13,112 bases of DNA. Origin: Fervidobacterium sp. GTDB taxonomy: Bacteria > Thermotogota > Thermotogae > Thermotogales > Fervidobacteriaceae. Of this stretch, positions 12,948 through 13,112 are shown one piece after another. A program made the position numbers and the translations under genes. Where the stretch lies: contig DPXZ01000138.1 in the NCBI GenBank assembly GCA_003526765.1, positions 1-13,112 of the forward strand, read 5' to 3'. Below the pieces are notes generated by a model. The model worked only from the letters and a program-made list of their open reading frames with translations, had not been told where the DNA came from and ran no database searches. Within the stretch, counting starts at the first letter, position 1; each line of letters begins with the position of its first letter.

Positions 12948-13112
12948 TTGAAGATAGTTCTCATCCTAATAGGCTTTTTGTTCCTTATTTACATAGGAAC
13001 AAAGATATTTCCACTCAAACTCAAATATGCAAACGTATTCTTCGTACTAACGTTGATAACACACGTACTCGCTTCTTTTTCCCTATCCTATATCTTTCTT
13101 TCGATTTCGATG
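12948..13112 (+). CDS. Start of a membrane protein of unknown function, cut by window edge
   Basis: From TTG 12948 an open frame runs 55 codons to the edge without a stop. It begins MKIVLILIGFLFLIYIG and continues through a second hydrophobic stretch, giving two likely membrane segments (about residues 2-19 and 28-50) with a short lysine-bearing turn between them. The ribosome site AAGGGGGT lies five to seven bases before the TTG, matching sites used elsewhere in this window. The gap from the upstream gene is 59 bases with no terminator seen, so it may belong to the same operon. No family can be recognised from this fragment. Confidence 0.65.
   Translation, partial: MKIVLILIGFLFLIYIGTKIFPLKLKYANVFFVLTLITHVLASFSLSYIFLSISM

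Noticed and set aside
1..13112. Mobile element, CRISPR array or defence cassette
   Set aside because: No transposase, integrase, spaced direct repeats or target-site duplications were seen; all sizeable genes are housekeeping or a single exported enzyme.

Overview
The window looks like a piece of a Thermotogales chromosome, most likely Fervidobacterium or a close relative. The N-terminal part of DNA polymerase I closely resembles the Thermotoga enzyme (start MARVFLFDG, exonuclease motif DLETSALDPF). The gene set is housekeeping, GC is moderate to low, genes overlap by a few bases, and TTG and GTG starts are frequent. This assignment comes from remembered family sequences; no search was run.

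Layout. The left two thirds reads on the minus strand. In transcription order it holds a secreted multidomain PHP-type metallohydrolase gene (8768-6429) with its own promoter and terminator. Then comes a clpC-led group: clpC, radA, a degV-family gene, a small AhpD-like (CMD family) gene and polA, which runs off the left edge. Gaps in this group are short (93 bases, a 4-base overlap, 38 bases, a 23-base overlap), and I see no terminator inside it, so it may be one operon joining proteolysis, recombination repair, lipid handling and DNA synthesis.

The centre (8769-9382) is a divergent regulatory region. It carries back-to-back promoters, a palindromic operator-like site, a two-gene tRNA unit (CAT anticodon, then Thr-CGT) with an intrinsic terminator, and the upstream region of obg.

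The right third reads on the plus strand as a tight operon: obg (ribosome-assembly GTPase), nadD (NAD synthesis), a dus tRNA-dihydrouridine synthase, a histidine-phosphatase-family gene, and the start of a membrane-protein gene cut by the right edge. Junctions are 4-base ATGA/TTGA overlaps or within-gene starts, which suggests translational coupling.

I found no insertion sequence, CRISPR array, prophage or defence-type cassette. The more unusual signals are a hairpin that takes in the 5' end of tRNA-Thr, an operator-like palindrome between divergent promoters, a terminator packed against the clpC promoter, a repeated start-codon trap in which the Shine-Dalgarno itself supplies an in-frame GTG, and the uncharacterised secreted PHP protein.
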